Shown one piece after another: positions 1 through 6,280 of a DNA stretch of 10,945 nt. A program made the translations under genes and the position numbers. The DNA comes from Lachnospiraceae bacterium (lineage in GTDB: Bacteria > Bacillota > Clostridia > Lachnospirales > Lachnospiraceae): NCBI GenBank assembly GCA_900772845.1, contig CAAGSD010000089.1:1-10945 (forward strand), in the 5' to 3' direction. The notes beneath the pieces are model-generated. The model was not told where the DNA came from, searched no databases, and saw nothing but the letters and a program-made list of their open reading frames with translations. Each line of letters opens with the position of its first letter. The stretch's first letter is position 1.

Positions 1-11
1 ATATCAAGAGG

Positions 12-58
12 TTTGCAACACTAACTTCTAGGATATATTTTGCAATACTAAGTTCCAG
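12..58. repeat. Pair of 20-bp imperfect direct repeats
   Basis: The 20 bases at 12-31 (beginning TTTGCAACACTAA) and at 39-58 (beginning TTTGCAATACTAA) match at 17 of 20 positions, with a 27-bp period. They lie in AT-rich DNA upstream of the dehydratase-like ORF. They could be a pair of regulator sites or the decayed end of an upstream gene. Nothing identifies the factor. Confidence 0.4.
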
Positions 59-64
59 TTTTTG

Positions 65-99
65 GGTGAATGGACTGGAATTTAATTTTCCAATTCACC
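65..99 (+). promoter_or_regulatory. Hairpin ahead of the truncated dehydratase-like ORF (possible attenuator)
   Basis: GGTGAAT (65-71) is complementary to ATTCACC (93-99), and inside it TGGAA pairs with TTCCA around a TTTAATT loop. There is no T-run after the stem, so it is a poor intrinsic terminator. It lies about 80 nt before the next start codon. In lanthipeptide operons a leaky hairpin often separates the precursor gene from the dehydratase gene, and this position would suit that role. That role is inference; only the inverted repeat is seen. Confidence 0.4.
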
Positions 100-180
100 G
101 AACTTTTAAGTATTTGATTCAAGTGTCGGAGTAATAAAAGAGTTACGAAATAAAGTAAAAGCAAATTAGGAGGAATTGAT

Positions 181-357
181 ATGATGCCATATGAAGTAGG
201 AAAGACGTTTATTATTAGGGTTCCATTATTATCTATAGAGACTTATAAGGAATTATGTTCAGAAAAAGATGGATTACCAGTTATTAAAACCAAGGAAACA
301 TTGACAGGGTATACCCACAAACTATTCACGTTGAGGCGGAAGAAGGGTACAGACTAG
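181..357 (+). pseudogene. Truncated N-terminus of a lantibiotic dehydratase-like (LanB) protein
   Basis: This is a 58-codon ORF with a strong SD, AGGAGG at 168-173, seven bases before ATG 181; a second ATG follows at once. The protein begins MMPYEVGKTFIIRVPLLSIE. The FxxRxPLLxxxxY pattern is the typical opening of lantibiotic dehydratases, which glutamylate and eliminate Ser and Thr in lanthipeptide precursors and are normally near 1000 residues. Only about 45 residues look native. The last residues (LRRKKGTD) are encoded by the twin stem-loop repeat starting at about 328, and a TAG follows. I read this as the remnant of a lanthipeptide locus broken at that repeat. The AT-rich composition differs from the rest of the window and suggests acquired DNA. 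Alternative: a genuine small peptide of unknown role. The family call rests on a short N-terminal pattern only. Confidence 0.45.
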
Positions 358-404
358 CTTGTTCCTATATCCTGTGCCCACGCTGAGGCGGAAGAAGGGC
401 ACAG
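308..404. repeat. Twin stem-loop repeat with a shared loop sequence
   Basis: A 25-bp sequence occurs at 328-352 and again at 380-404 with only two differences (core GAGGCGGAAGAAGGG). In the second copy CTGTGCCC (372-379) and GGGCACAG (397-404) form a perfect 8-bp stem that presents the GAGGCGGAAGAA stretch in its loop. In the first copy, TACCC (near 312) and GGGTA (near 345-349) can make a weaker version. A GC-rich hairpin (403-419) follows directly. The unit sits at the junction between AT-rich foreign-looking DNA and the chromosomal genes. It may be a mobile-element end or a dispersed intergenic repeat; I do not recognise the family. Confidence 0.5.
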
Positions 405-449
405 GCGGGCGTTCGCCGCCCCAGCTCTCAATTTCCATCCATGACTGTT

Positions 450-478
450 TTGCATATCTTCTATGCTTGTGGTACAAT
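450..478 (+). promoter_or_regulatory. Sigma-A promoter of the AlkD-like gene
   Basis: The -35 box TTGCAT (450-455) and -10 box TACAAT (473-478) are separated by exactly 17 bp. Transcription would start near 485, giving a leader of about 28 nt to the ATG at 513. The gene therefore has its own promoter. Confidence 0.75.
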
Positions 479-512
479 AAACAGAAAGCAGGCATTTTGA
501 GGAGAAAATTGT

Positions 513-1187
513 ATGAAAGCACAGGAATTATTATTTCAATTGCAAGATAAAGGTTACCGTGATTTTCAGAGCAAATTAATCCCGACGATTCCTGTGGAGA
601 CGATTATCGGCGTCCGCATTCCCGCTATTCGTAAGCTTGCGAAGGAGTATGGAAAGGATCCGGAGAGCGTAGAGTTTCTGAAGCAGCTGCCGCACACTTA
701 TTATGATGAAAATATTTTGCATGCGTTGCTGGTGGCGGAGATCAAAGATTATGAAGTCTGTGTAAAAGAAGTGGAGCACTTCCTGCCTTATGTGGATAAC
801 TGGGCGGTGTGTGATATTTTTTCCCCAAAAGTGTTTCGCAAAAACAAAGACAAACTCATAGACAAAATAAGAGAATGGACAGCTTCGGGGCAACCTTATA
901 CCTGTCGCTTCGGAATGGAAATGCTGATGACGCATTTCCTGGATGAGGATTTCCGGGTGGAGTATCTGGGGATTCCGGCAGCGGTGCATTCGGAAGAATA
1001 TTATGTGAACATGATGATCGCCTGGTTCTACGCTACAGCACTGGCAAAACAGTGGGATGCTGCCGTTGGCTATATCGAGAAAAAATGTCTGGATCCATGG
1101 ACTCATAACAAGACCATACAGAAGGCAAGGGAAAGCTACCGGATCACACGGGAGCAGAAAGAGTATCTGAAAACATTAAAGGTGTAA
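513..1187 (+). CDS. DNA alkylation repair protein (AlkD-like DNA glycosylase)
   Basis: This 224-residue protein fits the AlkD family of HEAT-like-repeat glycosylases, which excise bulky or cationic alkylated bases without flipping them. Family landmarks are visible: the N-terminal GVRIPAIRKLAKE segment (33-45), VDNWAVCD (94-101) with the expected Trp97 and Asp101, YTCRFG with Arg132 (129-134), and YYVNMMIAW with Trp171 (163-171). These match the Trp, Asp, Arg and Trp active-site positions described for the Bacillus cereus enzyme, by spacing. The length is normal and the protein looks intact. The start is fixed by AGGAGA (500-505), seven bases before the ATG, and by the promoter at 450-478. 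It is monocistronic: nearly 300 bp of repeat-rich DNA follow. A cytoplasmic role in base excision repair is expected; the exact substrate is not predictable. Confidence 0.9.
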   Translation: MKAQELLFQLQDKGYRDFQSKLIPTIPVETIIGVRIPAIRKLAKEYGKDPESVEFLKQLPHTYYDENILHALLVAEIKDYEVCVKEVEHFLPYVDNWAVCDIFSPKVFRKNKDKLIDKIREWTASGQPYTCRFGMEMLMTHFLDEDFRVEYLGIPAAVHSEEYYVNMMIAWFYATALAKQWDAAVGYIEKKCLDPWTHNKTIQKARESYRITREQKEYLKTLKV

Positions 1188-1255
1188 ATGCGGTGATACC
1201 CGTAAAACATAAAATGGCATGCGTGCAGTGTGAAAAATAAGCATGATTGATTCAA

Positions 1256-1277
1256 GATTCCTTCAATGGAAGGAATC
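1256..1277. other. Perfect 9-bp hairpin downstream of the AlkD-like gene
   Basis: GATTCCTTC (1256-1264) and GAAGGAATC (1269-1277) are exact complements around the tetraloop AATG. It lies 70 bp after the stop codon. No T-run flanks it on either side, so it is not a canonical intrinsic terminator, but it may protect or end the transcript. Confidence 0.5.
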
Positions 1278-1315
1278 GTCTACGGGATGGAAATTAGCAT
1301 AATGGAAGAATGAAA

Positions 1316-1454
1316 GAAATACAGATAAAGAACGGTAGGAATGCCGATAAAGCAGTAGATGAAACACAGTAGGAATGCCGATAAAGCAGTAGATGAAACA
1401 CAGTAGGAATGCCGATAAAGCAGTAGATGAAACACAGTAGAAATACAGATAAAG
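1316..1454. repeat. 34-bp minisatellite, three identical units with degenerate ends
   Basis: Three perfect tandem 34-bp units lie at 1335-1368, 1369-1402 and 1403-1436; each starts GTAGGAATGCCGATAAAG. Partial, diverged copies flank them. The 15-mer GAAATACAGATAAAG occurs exactly at 1316-1330 and 1440-1454, so the array looks like a perfect core expanded between two older copies. There are no spacers, so it is not CRISPR. It fills the leader region of the lipoprotein gene and ends about 22 bp before its start codon. Identical units imply recent expansion, probably variable between strains. Confidence 0.9.
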
Positions 1455-1476
1455 TATGGAAGCTATGAGGTAGGAT

Positions 1477-2547
1477 ATGAAAAAGAAAAACAAGACAGAA
1501 GTGTTATCAGGTCAAAGAATCAAAATAGTGGCGTTATTGACGGGAATAAGTCTGCTGCTGTTATCCGGCTGCGGTAATAAAGTACAGGAAGCGGAAGAAT
1601 CACAGGTACAGACAGACATCTCTGTAACTGCCACAGAACAGACTGCTGCGGCAGAAGAGCAGGCAGAGATAACAGATCCGGAAACATTGGATTATACATA
1701 CCGGCTGCATATCACGATTAATCCCGAATTCAAGTTATATCTGGATGAGCAGTCAAAGGTAGTGGCGGTTGCATGCCTGAACCAGGATGCGGAAGATCTG
1801 TTCTCAGAGATGTTTCTCACGGGGATGGATGTGGAAAAGGCTATGCCTGTGATCATACAGCAGGCAGTGGCAAAAGAGTATCTGGCAGACGGTAAAAATA
1901 TTACCATAGATCTGGAAAAATCAACGGAGTCCGGGCAGGCAGACACAGTGGAACAGGTGATTGCGGCGGCAGTTACTGCGGAATTAAAAGAACAGGGTGT
2001 GGATGCTGTCCTGGAGCTGCAGGATGCCGGTACGCCGGTCGTCATTGAAGGAGCCGACACAGGAGCCGGGGACACTGTGTCGGATAAGACAGGTAATTCA
2101 GAAAATACAGATAATGCTGGAAATCTGACGGAAAGCGGAGAAAGCAATGCCGTTCCGGAAAACGGAGCTACAGGTAATGGATCGGCAACAAACGTTTCAC
2201 AGAAGACAAAATGTAGTGCCTGTGACGGAACCGGAATCTGCCAGGAATGCAAGGGTGGTACAGCACCTTGTAAGCGTTGTGGAGGATCTTTGTGGGAGAC
2301 CTGCGGTACCTGCGGAGGCAGTGGCAGACAGACCTGTCCCGGATGCGGCGGAAGCGGTGTGGATGCTACCAGCGGAACCAGCTGCAGACATTGTGGAGGC
2401 AGTGGTGGAAATACCTGCCAGCAGTGCGGTGGAAGCGGTGGTAAGTCTTGTAGTATCTGTCATGGCAAGGGTGTGATCTCTGATGACTGCATTCTGTGTC
2501 ACGGAGACAAAAAGTGTACTGTATGTGGTGGAAGCGGAGAACTTTAA
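1477..2547 (+). CDS. Lipoprotein with RsgI-like domain and ten-CxxC DnaJ-type cysteine-rich tail
   Basis: The 356-residue protein starts with a basic N-terminus, a hydrophobic stretch (17-30) and a lipobox ending LLSGC, so Cys32 is the predicted lipidated residue and the protein is exported and anchored outside the membrane. An acidic linker leads to residues 71-183. There, ITINPEFKLYL, VVAVACLNQDAEDLF, GMDVEKAMPVIIQQAVAKEYL and NITIDL follow the pattern of the extracytoplasmic domain of RsgI-type anti-sigma factors (IDINPSxEL, V, N.DG, G.. A). A Gly/Asn/Thr-rich linker follows (about 191-245). Residues 246-356 contain ten CxxC pairs (Cys246 to Cys350), many as CxxCxGxG, as in the DnaJ zinc-binding region, which normally has only four. 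DnaJ J- and substrate-binding domains are absent. A zinc-binding surface module is the simplest reading, perhaps redox-active outside the cell. The start is preceded by a weak GAGGTAGG. Confidence 0.8.
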   Translation: MKKKNKTEVLSGQRIKIVALLTGISLLLLSGCGNKVQEAEESQVQTDISVTATEQTAAAEEQAEITDPETLDYTYRLHITINPEFKLYLDEQSKVVAVACLNQDAEDLFSEMFLTGMDVEKAMPVIIQQAVAKEYLADGKNITIDLEKSTESGQADTVEQVIAAAVTAELKEQGVDAVLELQDAGTPVVIEGADTGAGDTVSDKTGNSENTDNAGNLTESGESNAVPENGATGNGSATNVSQKTKCSACDGTGICQECKGGTAPCKRCGGSLWETCGTCGGSGRQTCPGCGGSGVDATSGTSCRHCGGSGGNTCQQCGGSGGKSCSICHGKGVISDDCILCHGDKKCTVCGGSGEL

Positions 2548-2618
2548 AACAGTACAACAATCCAACTGCCAATGAATAAAAACGTAAAATCATAAAAATG
2601 AAGTAACCACCATGAGCA

Positions 2619-2690
2619 AATAACATGCAAGCATGTTATTCAGGAAAGCTACGAAGTAGCTGTTTTGCGAATGGGGTTCTGAATAGTTAC
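2619..2690. repeat. Dispersed intergenic repeat, copy 1 (inverted orientation), with two hairpins
   Basis: Two perfect hairpins stand in a row: AATAACATG/CATGTTATT (2619-2640, loop CAAG) and AGCTAC/GTAGCT (2647-2661, loop GAA). After them comes GTTTTGCGAATGGGG and then TCTGAATAGTTAC (2678-2690). Reversed, this end matches copy 2 at 8664-8690: 13 identical bases, then CCAT and GCAAAAC. The hairpins follow the lipoprotein stop by about 70 bp and may also end its transcript, though T-runs are short. Confidence 0.6.
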
Positions 2691-2758
2691 AAAATGAAAA
2701 AGCATAAAACGTAGAAGATAGGTCAGTAAAGGGATGGAACAGCATGAAGGAGCATCAC

Positions 2759-3316
2759 ATGGAATTTCGCAGGGCACGCAGAGAAGAAGCAGAAGAGATC
2801 CTGCAATTATACCGTTCCCTGATCGGAACCGAATATTGTGTCTGGACAGAAAATTATCCCACAGAACGGGAAGTGGAATTTGACCTGTCGAGAAATGCAT
2901 TGTTTTGTCTGTATGAGAAAATGCCGGAACCTGACGAGAGAGAACAGGGGGCGAGGCTGTCGGAAGGGCAGACAGCGGGACCTCTGCCGGTTACGAGAGG
3001 ACGATTAATGGGTGTGATCTCTATGGATGATGACCCGGAAGTGGAGGCACTGTCCTGTTGGTCAGAGGACCTTACCCCAGTGGCAGAGTTGTCCAGACTG
3101 GGAGTGGCGGTGGAATATCAGAATCGCGGCATTGCCAGGATCCTGTTGCAGGAAGCTATGGCGGAATTGAAATCACAGGGTTATAAGGCGGCACACATTT
3201 TAGTGGCAAAGGACAACGTGAAAGCCCTGCGTTCTTATGAAAAATTGCATTTTACCACGGCAGGGGAATGTGAGCTTTTCGGGCATTCCTACTGGTGTTA
3301 TGAGAGAGAACTATAG
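2759..3316 (+). CDS. GNAT-family N-acetyltransferase
   Basis: The 185-residue protein has the GNAT fold pattern: an N-terminal MEFRRARREEAEEILQLYR helix region, a strand around GRLMGVISMD (81-90), and then LSRLGVAVEYQNRGIARILL (111-130). In the last stretch QNRGIA is the acetyl-CoA pyrophosphate loop (Q/RxxGxG/A). HILVAKDNVKALRSYEKLHF (147-166) is the usual C-terminal Asn and Tyr region. I place the start at ATG 2759 rather than the upstream in-frame ATG 2744. AAGGAG (2747-2752) sits six bases before 2759, and MEFRRA is a normal family start. Residues 57-82 form a hydrophilic Glu/Gly/Arg-rich insertion between two core strands, longer than usual. The substrate (small molecule or protein N-terminus) cannot be told. 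It stands alone between intergenic gaps. Confidence 0.85.
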   Translation: MEFRRARREEAEEILQLYRSLIGTEYCVWTENYPTEREVEFDLSRNALFCLYEKMPEPDEREQGARLSEGQTAGPLPVTRGRLMGVISMDDDPEVEALSCWSEDLTPVAELSRLGVAVEYQNRGIARILLQEAMAELKSQGYKAAHILVAKDNVKALRSYEKLHFTTAGECELFGHSYWCYEREL

Positions 3317-3408
3317 AATTGCATATATGTAATGTGGATACAGGTATTCCTGAGCCCCATGGAAAAGATCACTATGCAAATCAATCAAACAGAGAGGAAA
3401 AATGATAT

Positions 3409-4368
3409 ATGGTAACGATCGATCTGATCACGGGCTTCCTAGGATCCGGAAAGACTACTTTTCTGAAAAAATATGCAGAATACCTGATGGATCAGGGACT
3501 GCATATCGGTATTCTGGAAAATGATTTCGGTGCCATCAATGTGGATATGCTGATGCTCCACGAACTCAGGGGAGATCAGTGCGAACTGGAGATGATCGCC
3601 GGAGGATGCGATGCGGAGAGCCACAGGAGGCGTTTCCGTACGAAGCTGATCTCCATGCGGATGTGCGGTTATGACAGGGTGCTGGTAGAGCCGTCGGGCA
3701 TCTATGATGTAGATGAGTTTTTTGATGTACTTCGGGAGGAGCCGCTGGATCAATGGTACGAGATTGGCAATGTCATCGCCATACTGGATGCAAGACTGGA
3801 GAAAAATCTCTCACAGCAGGCGGACTATCTGCTGGCATCGGAGGCTGCCAATGCCGGAAAAGTGATCCTGAGCCATGCGGATGCAGCCACGAAGGAACAG
3901 TGTGAGGACACGGTGGCACATCTCAACCGGGCACTGGAGCAGATCCGCTGTGACCGGAGAATCGACCCCAAGAAGGATATCTTACAGAAAAATCTCACAG
4001 ATCTGACAAAAGAAGATTTAGAAGAAGTAACCCAATGCGGTTATCGTCTGGAAAGTTACCGCAAGATGGATTTAGAGAATGGGCAGAGCTTCGACTCTTT
4101 ATTTTTCATGGAAGAGAAGATTACGGCGGAGGCTCTGGAACAGGCAGTCCCCAGACTGTTTGCTGACAAGTCCTGTGGAGAAGTATTCCGGATCAAGGGT
4201 TTCGTGAAAAACGGAGCAGGACAATGGATGGAATTGAATGCTACACCGGACAGTCATACGATGCAGTCTGTCGCAGTGGGGCAGGAGGTGCTGATCGTCA
4301 TCGGAGAGCATTTACAGGAAGATAAAATCAGAGAGATTCTGAAGGAGGAAGAGACATGTCAATCTTAA
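3409..4368 (+). CDS. CobW/G3E-family P-loop GTPase, CxCC motif missing
   Basis: The 319-residue protein belongs to the COG0523/CobW group of G3E GTPases, which load or insert metal cofactors. Walker A is GFLGSGKTT (9-17), followed by ENDFGAINVD (37-46). VLVEPSG (91-97) gives the Walker B Glu and Gly. A C-terminal CobW_C-like domain spans about 235-312 (EVFRIKGFVK ... EVLIVIGEHL). Two deviations are clear. The GCxCC metal-binding motif after switch I is reduced to GGCDAESHRRR (65-75), so only Cys67 remains. The NKxD guanine-specificity motif reads SHAD (155-158). The protein may therefore use another metal site or none. Its 3' end overlaps the next membrane gene by 13 bp, implying coupled translation and a shared job. 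The start has AGAGG 3393-3397, with a rather long spacing to ATG 3409. Confidence 0.85.
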   Translation: MVTIDLITGFLGSGKTTFLKKYAEYLMDQGLHIGILENDFGAINVDMLMLHELRGDQCELEMIAGGCDAESHRRRFRTKLISMRMCGYDRVLVEPSGIYDVDEFFDVLREEPLDQWYEIGNVIAILDARLEKNLSQQADYLLASEAANAGKVILSHADAATKEQCEDTVAHLNRALEQIRCDRRIDPKKDILQKNLTDLTKEDLEEVTQCGYRLESYRKMDLENGQSFDSLFFMEEKITAEALEQAVPRLFADKSCGEVFRIKGFVKNGAGQWMELNATPDSHTMQSVAVGQEVLIVIGEHLQEDKIREILKEEETCQS

Positions 4369-5102
4369 GCCAGTTAAACAGTGTACCGATGTACCTGATC
4401 TGTGGAGGTATCATTGCTTTTGTGGCGGTGGTCTGTGTGATTTTTCTGGTGAGGGCATACTGCGCCGGGCAGGCACTCGGTATGGATACCACGAAAATGA
4501 AGCGTACGATCATCTCCAGTGCGACCTTTTCCCTGTTGCCCAGTGTGGGGATTCTGTTAGGTGTCATCGCCCTGTCGGGAAGTCTGGGAACGCCCTGGCC
4601 GTGGCTTCGATTGTCCGTGATCGGTGCCCTGCATTATGAGACCCAGGTGGCACAGGCAGCAGCGGAGCAGGTGGGAATGAGCACATTGTCTGCTGCGGAA
4701 ATGACACCGCAGGCATTTTCCACGATTGCACTGCTCATGAGTATCTGCATTATCTGGGGCATGGCATTGTCCATTTTCCTGAATAAAAAATATACACAAA
4801 AGCTGACCTCGAATAAAAAATCCGGCAAGCCGGGCTTCGGAGATATGGCAATGACTGCCATGTTCATCGGACTGGTCAGCACCTACATCGGAAGATATCT
4901 CGGCGGTTTTATATCGGAGAACGGATTGTTTACGTTTCACGGCGATTACATTCCGTTAGTGGTAATGGCGGTATCGGCACTGGCGATGGCGGGGTTTGTA
5001 TACCTCATTGAGAAAAAAGGAAAAGCCTGGGTGGACAGCTTTTCCATTGCCGGAAGCATGATCATCGGCATGACGGCAGCGGTGCTGGTGGGATTGCTGT
5101 AA
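4356..5102 (+). CDS. Six-helix integral membrane protein (DUF5058-like)
   Basis: The 248-residue protein has about six hydrophobic segments (near 10-32, 50-75, 122-141, 165-183, 199-217 and 230-248). Between helices 2 and 3 lies a conserved-looking segment, PWPWLRLSVIGALHYETQVA (80-99), rich in Trp, Arg and Glu. From memory this matches DUF5058, a Clostridia family of unknown function; I could not confirm it. The start is well supported: AAGGAGG (4342-4348) lies inside the GTPase gene, seven bases before ATG. The overlap with the GTPase suggests a complex or stoichiometric synthesis. A second membrane gene, then an M20 peptidase, follow on the same strand. This suggests a two-subunit permease handling peptides or amino acid derivatives, which is an inference from order only. 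Confidence 0.8.
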   Translation: MSILSQLNSVPMYLICGGIIAFVAVVCVIFLVRAYCAGQALGMDTTKMKRTIISSATFSLLPSVGILLGVIALSGSLGTPWPWLRLSVIGALHYETQVAQAAAEQVGMSTLSAAEMTPQAFSTIALLMSICIIWGMALSIFLNKKYTQKLTSNKKSGKPGFGDMAMTAMFIGLVSTYIGRYLGGFISENGLFTFHGDYIPLVVMAVSALAMAGFVYLIEKKGKAWVDSFSIAGSMIIGMTAAVLVGLL

Positions 5103-5128
5103 AGGTCGACGTGACAACCTATATAGTA

Positions 5129-5294
5129 CTAGTATAACAGTTTTAAATTAACTACCCCATATCACTTGCCTATTTTCCCGATAGCACAGGCTAAAAATCC
5201 TCAGCGTAGCCCGCTACGCCTACGTTTTTTATCCTGCACTCTCAGAAAAATATTCTACGTGAATGGTGTAGTTATTTAGAAACCGTTATACTAG
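5129..5294. mobile_element. 166-bp palindromic MITE-like element
   Basis: The two 83-bp halves are complementary without gaps at about 59 of 82 aligned positions. The termini are perfect inverted repeats, CTAGTATAAC (5129-5138) and GTTATACTAG (5285-5294). The trinucleotide GTA flanks both ends (5126-5128 and 5295-5297), a possible target duplication. The centre (5204-5219) is GCGTAGC-CC-GCTACGC, and TTTTTT at 5225-5230 follows an alternative CGTAG/CTACG stem. It carries no gene. RNA from the operon would fold here into a long hairpin that could terminate or process the message between the two membrane genes. Confidence 0.75.
5204..5230 (+). terminator. Possible intrinsic terminator within the palindrome
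   Basis: CGTAG (5205-5209) and CTACG (5220-5224) form a stem directly followed by six T residues (5225-5230). A competing and stronger 7-bp stem, 5204-5210 with 5213-5219, leaves five bases before the T-run. It could separate the GTPase and DUF5058-like genes from the downstream genes, although partial read-through is likely. Confidence 0.4.
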
Positions 5295-5329
5295 GTAACG
5301 TATACTCCGAAACGGAAAGGAATATCAAT

Positions 5330-6127
5330 ATGAAAGCAGATAGTACGAGAATAGATAGTACGAGAACAGATAACATGAAAGCGGATAGCACGACAATAGA
5401 TAATACAGAACTGAATAATGGAGAAGCAACAAAAGAGCAGACCGGGCAGAGTCCTGATACCTGGCAGGCCTACACGAAGAAAACACATGTCATCGGGCGG
5501 ACTGTGAGTATCATTACGCTGGTGATGTTAGTGGGAGCACCATTTCTCATTGGTGAGCTTTTAGGCGCGTATCCGGATCTGGGGGCTGTCGGCAAGGGGT
5601 TCCTCTCTGTGGGAATCGTATGGCTGGTCAGTAGCATCGCGGAGTTTTTGATCTATACACCGATGCTGGGAGCCGGCGGCGGATACCTGGCATTTATCAC
5701 CGGTAACCTGATCAATATGAAGATCCCCTGCGCAGTCAATGCGAGAGACATGGTAGGAGCGAAGACAGGAACCCCGGAAAATGAGATCATCTCCACGATC
5801 TCCATTGCCACATCTTCTCTGGTGACAATCCTCGTCCTGGCACTGGGCGTGTTGTTGATGGTGCCACTGCAGCCCGTGCTGCAGAGCGAAGTATTGCAGC
5901 CGGCTTTTGAAAATGTAGTTCCGGCGCTGTTCGGTGCCATGGCGTACAAATATTACCGGAAAAATATGAAGATCGCTGCATTGCCGCTGATCCTCATGAG
6001 CCTGTTGTTCATTCTGGTACCGTCCCTGATCGGCTCCACCAGCTTTATGATCGTTCCTTCCGGCGCGATTGCCATTGGTGTGGCATATCTGTTGTTCCGG
6101 AAAAAGAATACACAGAGTCCGGAATAG
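5330..6127 (+). CDS. Multi-helix membrane protein of unknown family, putative permease partner
   Basis: The 265-residue protein has a hydrophilic N-terminal tail (1-50), then about six membrane segments (near 55-78, 86-110, 112-128, 155-179, 193-206/212-232 and 238-256). A glycine-rich turn, GAGGGY (114-119), and a polar loop, NARDMVGAKTGTPENE (137-152), lie mid-protein and may be functional. The tail is built of degenerate pentapeptides (DSTRI, DSTRT, DNMKA, DSTTI, DNTEL) from a 15-bp DNA repeat. It is therefore probably a recent strain-specific extension; ATG 5375 would skip part of it. GGAAAGG (5314-5320) precedes ATG 5330. I do not recognise a named family. The neighbours, a DUF5058-like membrane protein and an M20 peptidase, suggest one half of a transporter. 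Confidence 0.7.
   Translation: MKADSTRIDSTRTDNMKADSTTIDNTELNNGEATKEQTGQSPDTWQAYTKKTHVIGRTVSIITLVMLVGAPFLIGELLGAYPDLGAVGKGFLSVGIVWLVSSIAEFLIYTPMLGAGGGYLAFITGNLINMKIPCAVNARDMVGAKTGTPENEIISTISIATSSLVTILVLALGVLLMVPLQPVLQSEVLQPAFENVVPALFGAMAYKYYRKNMKIAALPLILMSLLFILVPSLIGSTSFMIVPSGAIAIGVAYLLFRKKNTQSPE
5339..5413 (+). repeat. Degenerate 15-bp tandem repeat inside the membrane protein gene
   Basis: Five consecutive 15-bp units each begin with GAT, or with AAT/GGAT-like variants. They encode DSTRI, DSTRT, DNMKA, DSTTI and DNTEL. The first two units differ by one base. The period is a multiple of three, so expansion or contraction keeps the reading frame. Confidence 0.7.
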
Positions 6128-6280
6128 ACAAAAGCCGACCCCATAGTGCAAATACTGGGGCGGAATAGTCAGAAGGCTATGCGCGCAGAAAACAGATGAA
6201 TGGAAAAAGGGCAAAACCTGCTGGATTATGTAAGTGGATTATGTAAGTCATAATGAGAGATGCCCGGAAATGAGGAAAAT
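6128..6280 (+). other. Intergenic spacer with a small hairpin and a 13-bp tandem duplication
   Basis: CCCC (6139-6142) and GGGG (6157-6160), extended by AGT/ACT, form a short stem with no T-run. GGATTATGTAAGT is repeated back to back (6223-6235, 6236-6248). No convincing promoter was found, so the M20 gene may be read from upstream. Confidence 0.5.

Noticed and set aside
576..1106. Long minus-strand ORF inside the AlkD-like gene
   Set aside because: It is His/Ile/Phe-rich nonsense opposite a clearly conserved gene, with no SD.
1256..1277. Perfect hairpin as an intrinsic terminator of the AlkD-like gene
   Set aside because: There is no T-run after the stem on either strand; kept only as a hairpin.
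1335..1436. Regular repeats that could suggest a CRISPR array
   Set aside because: The units abut with no spacers and are identical over their whole length; no cas genes are near.
2147..2476. Plus-strand ORF in another frame over the Cys-rich tail
   Set aside because: Its Ala/Val-rich sequence arises from reading the repetitive TGC/GGA codons out of frame.
2449..2502. Two CxxCH motifs in the lipoprotein (CSICH, CILCH) that could bind c-type heme
   Set aside because: They fall within a regular CxxCxGxG series typical of the DnaJ zinc module, and other pairs lack the His.
2744..2758. Upstream ATG for the acetyltransferase
   Set aside because: AAGGAG within this segment is correctly placed to start translation at ATG 2759.
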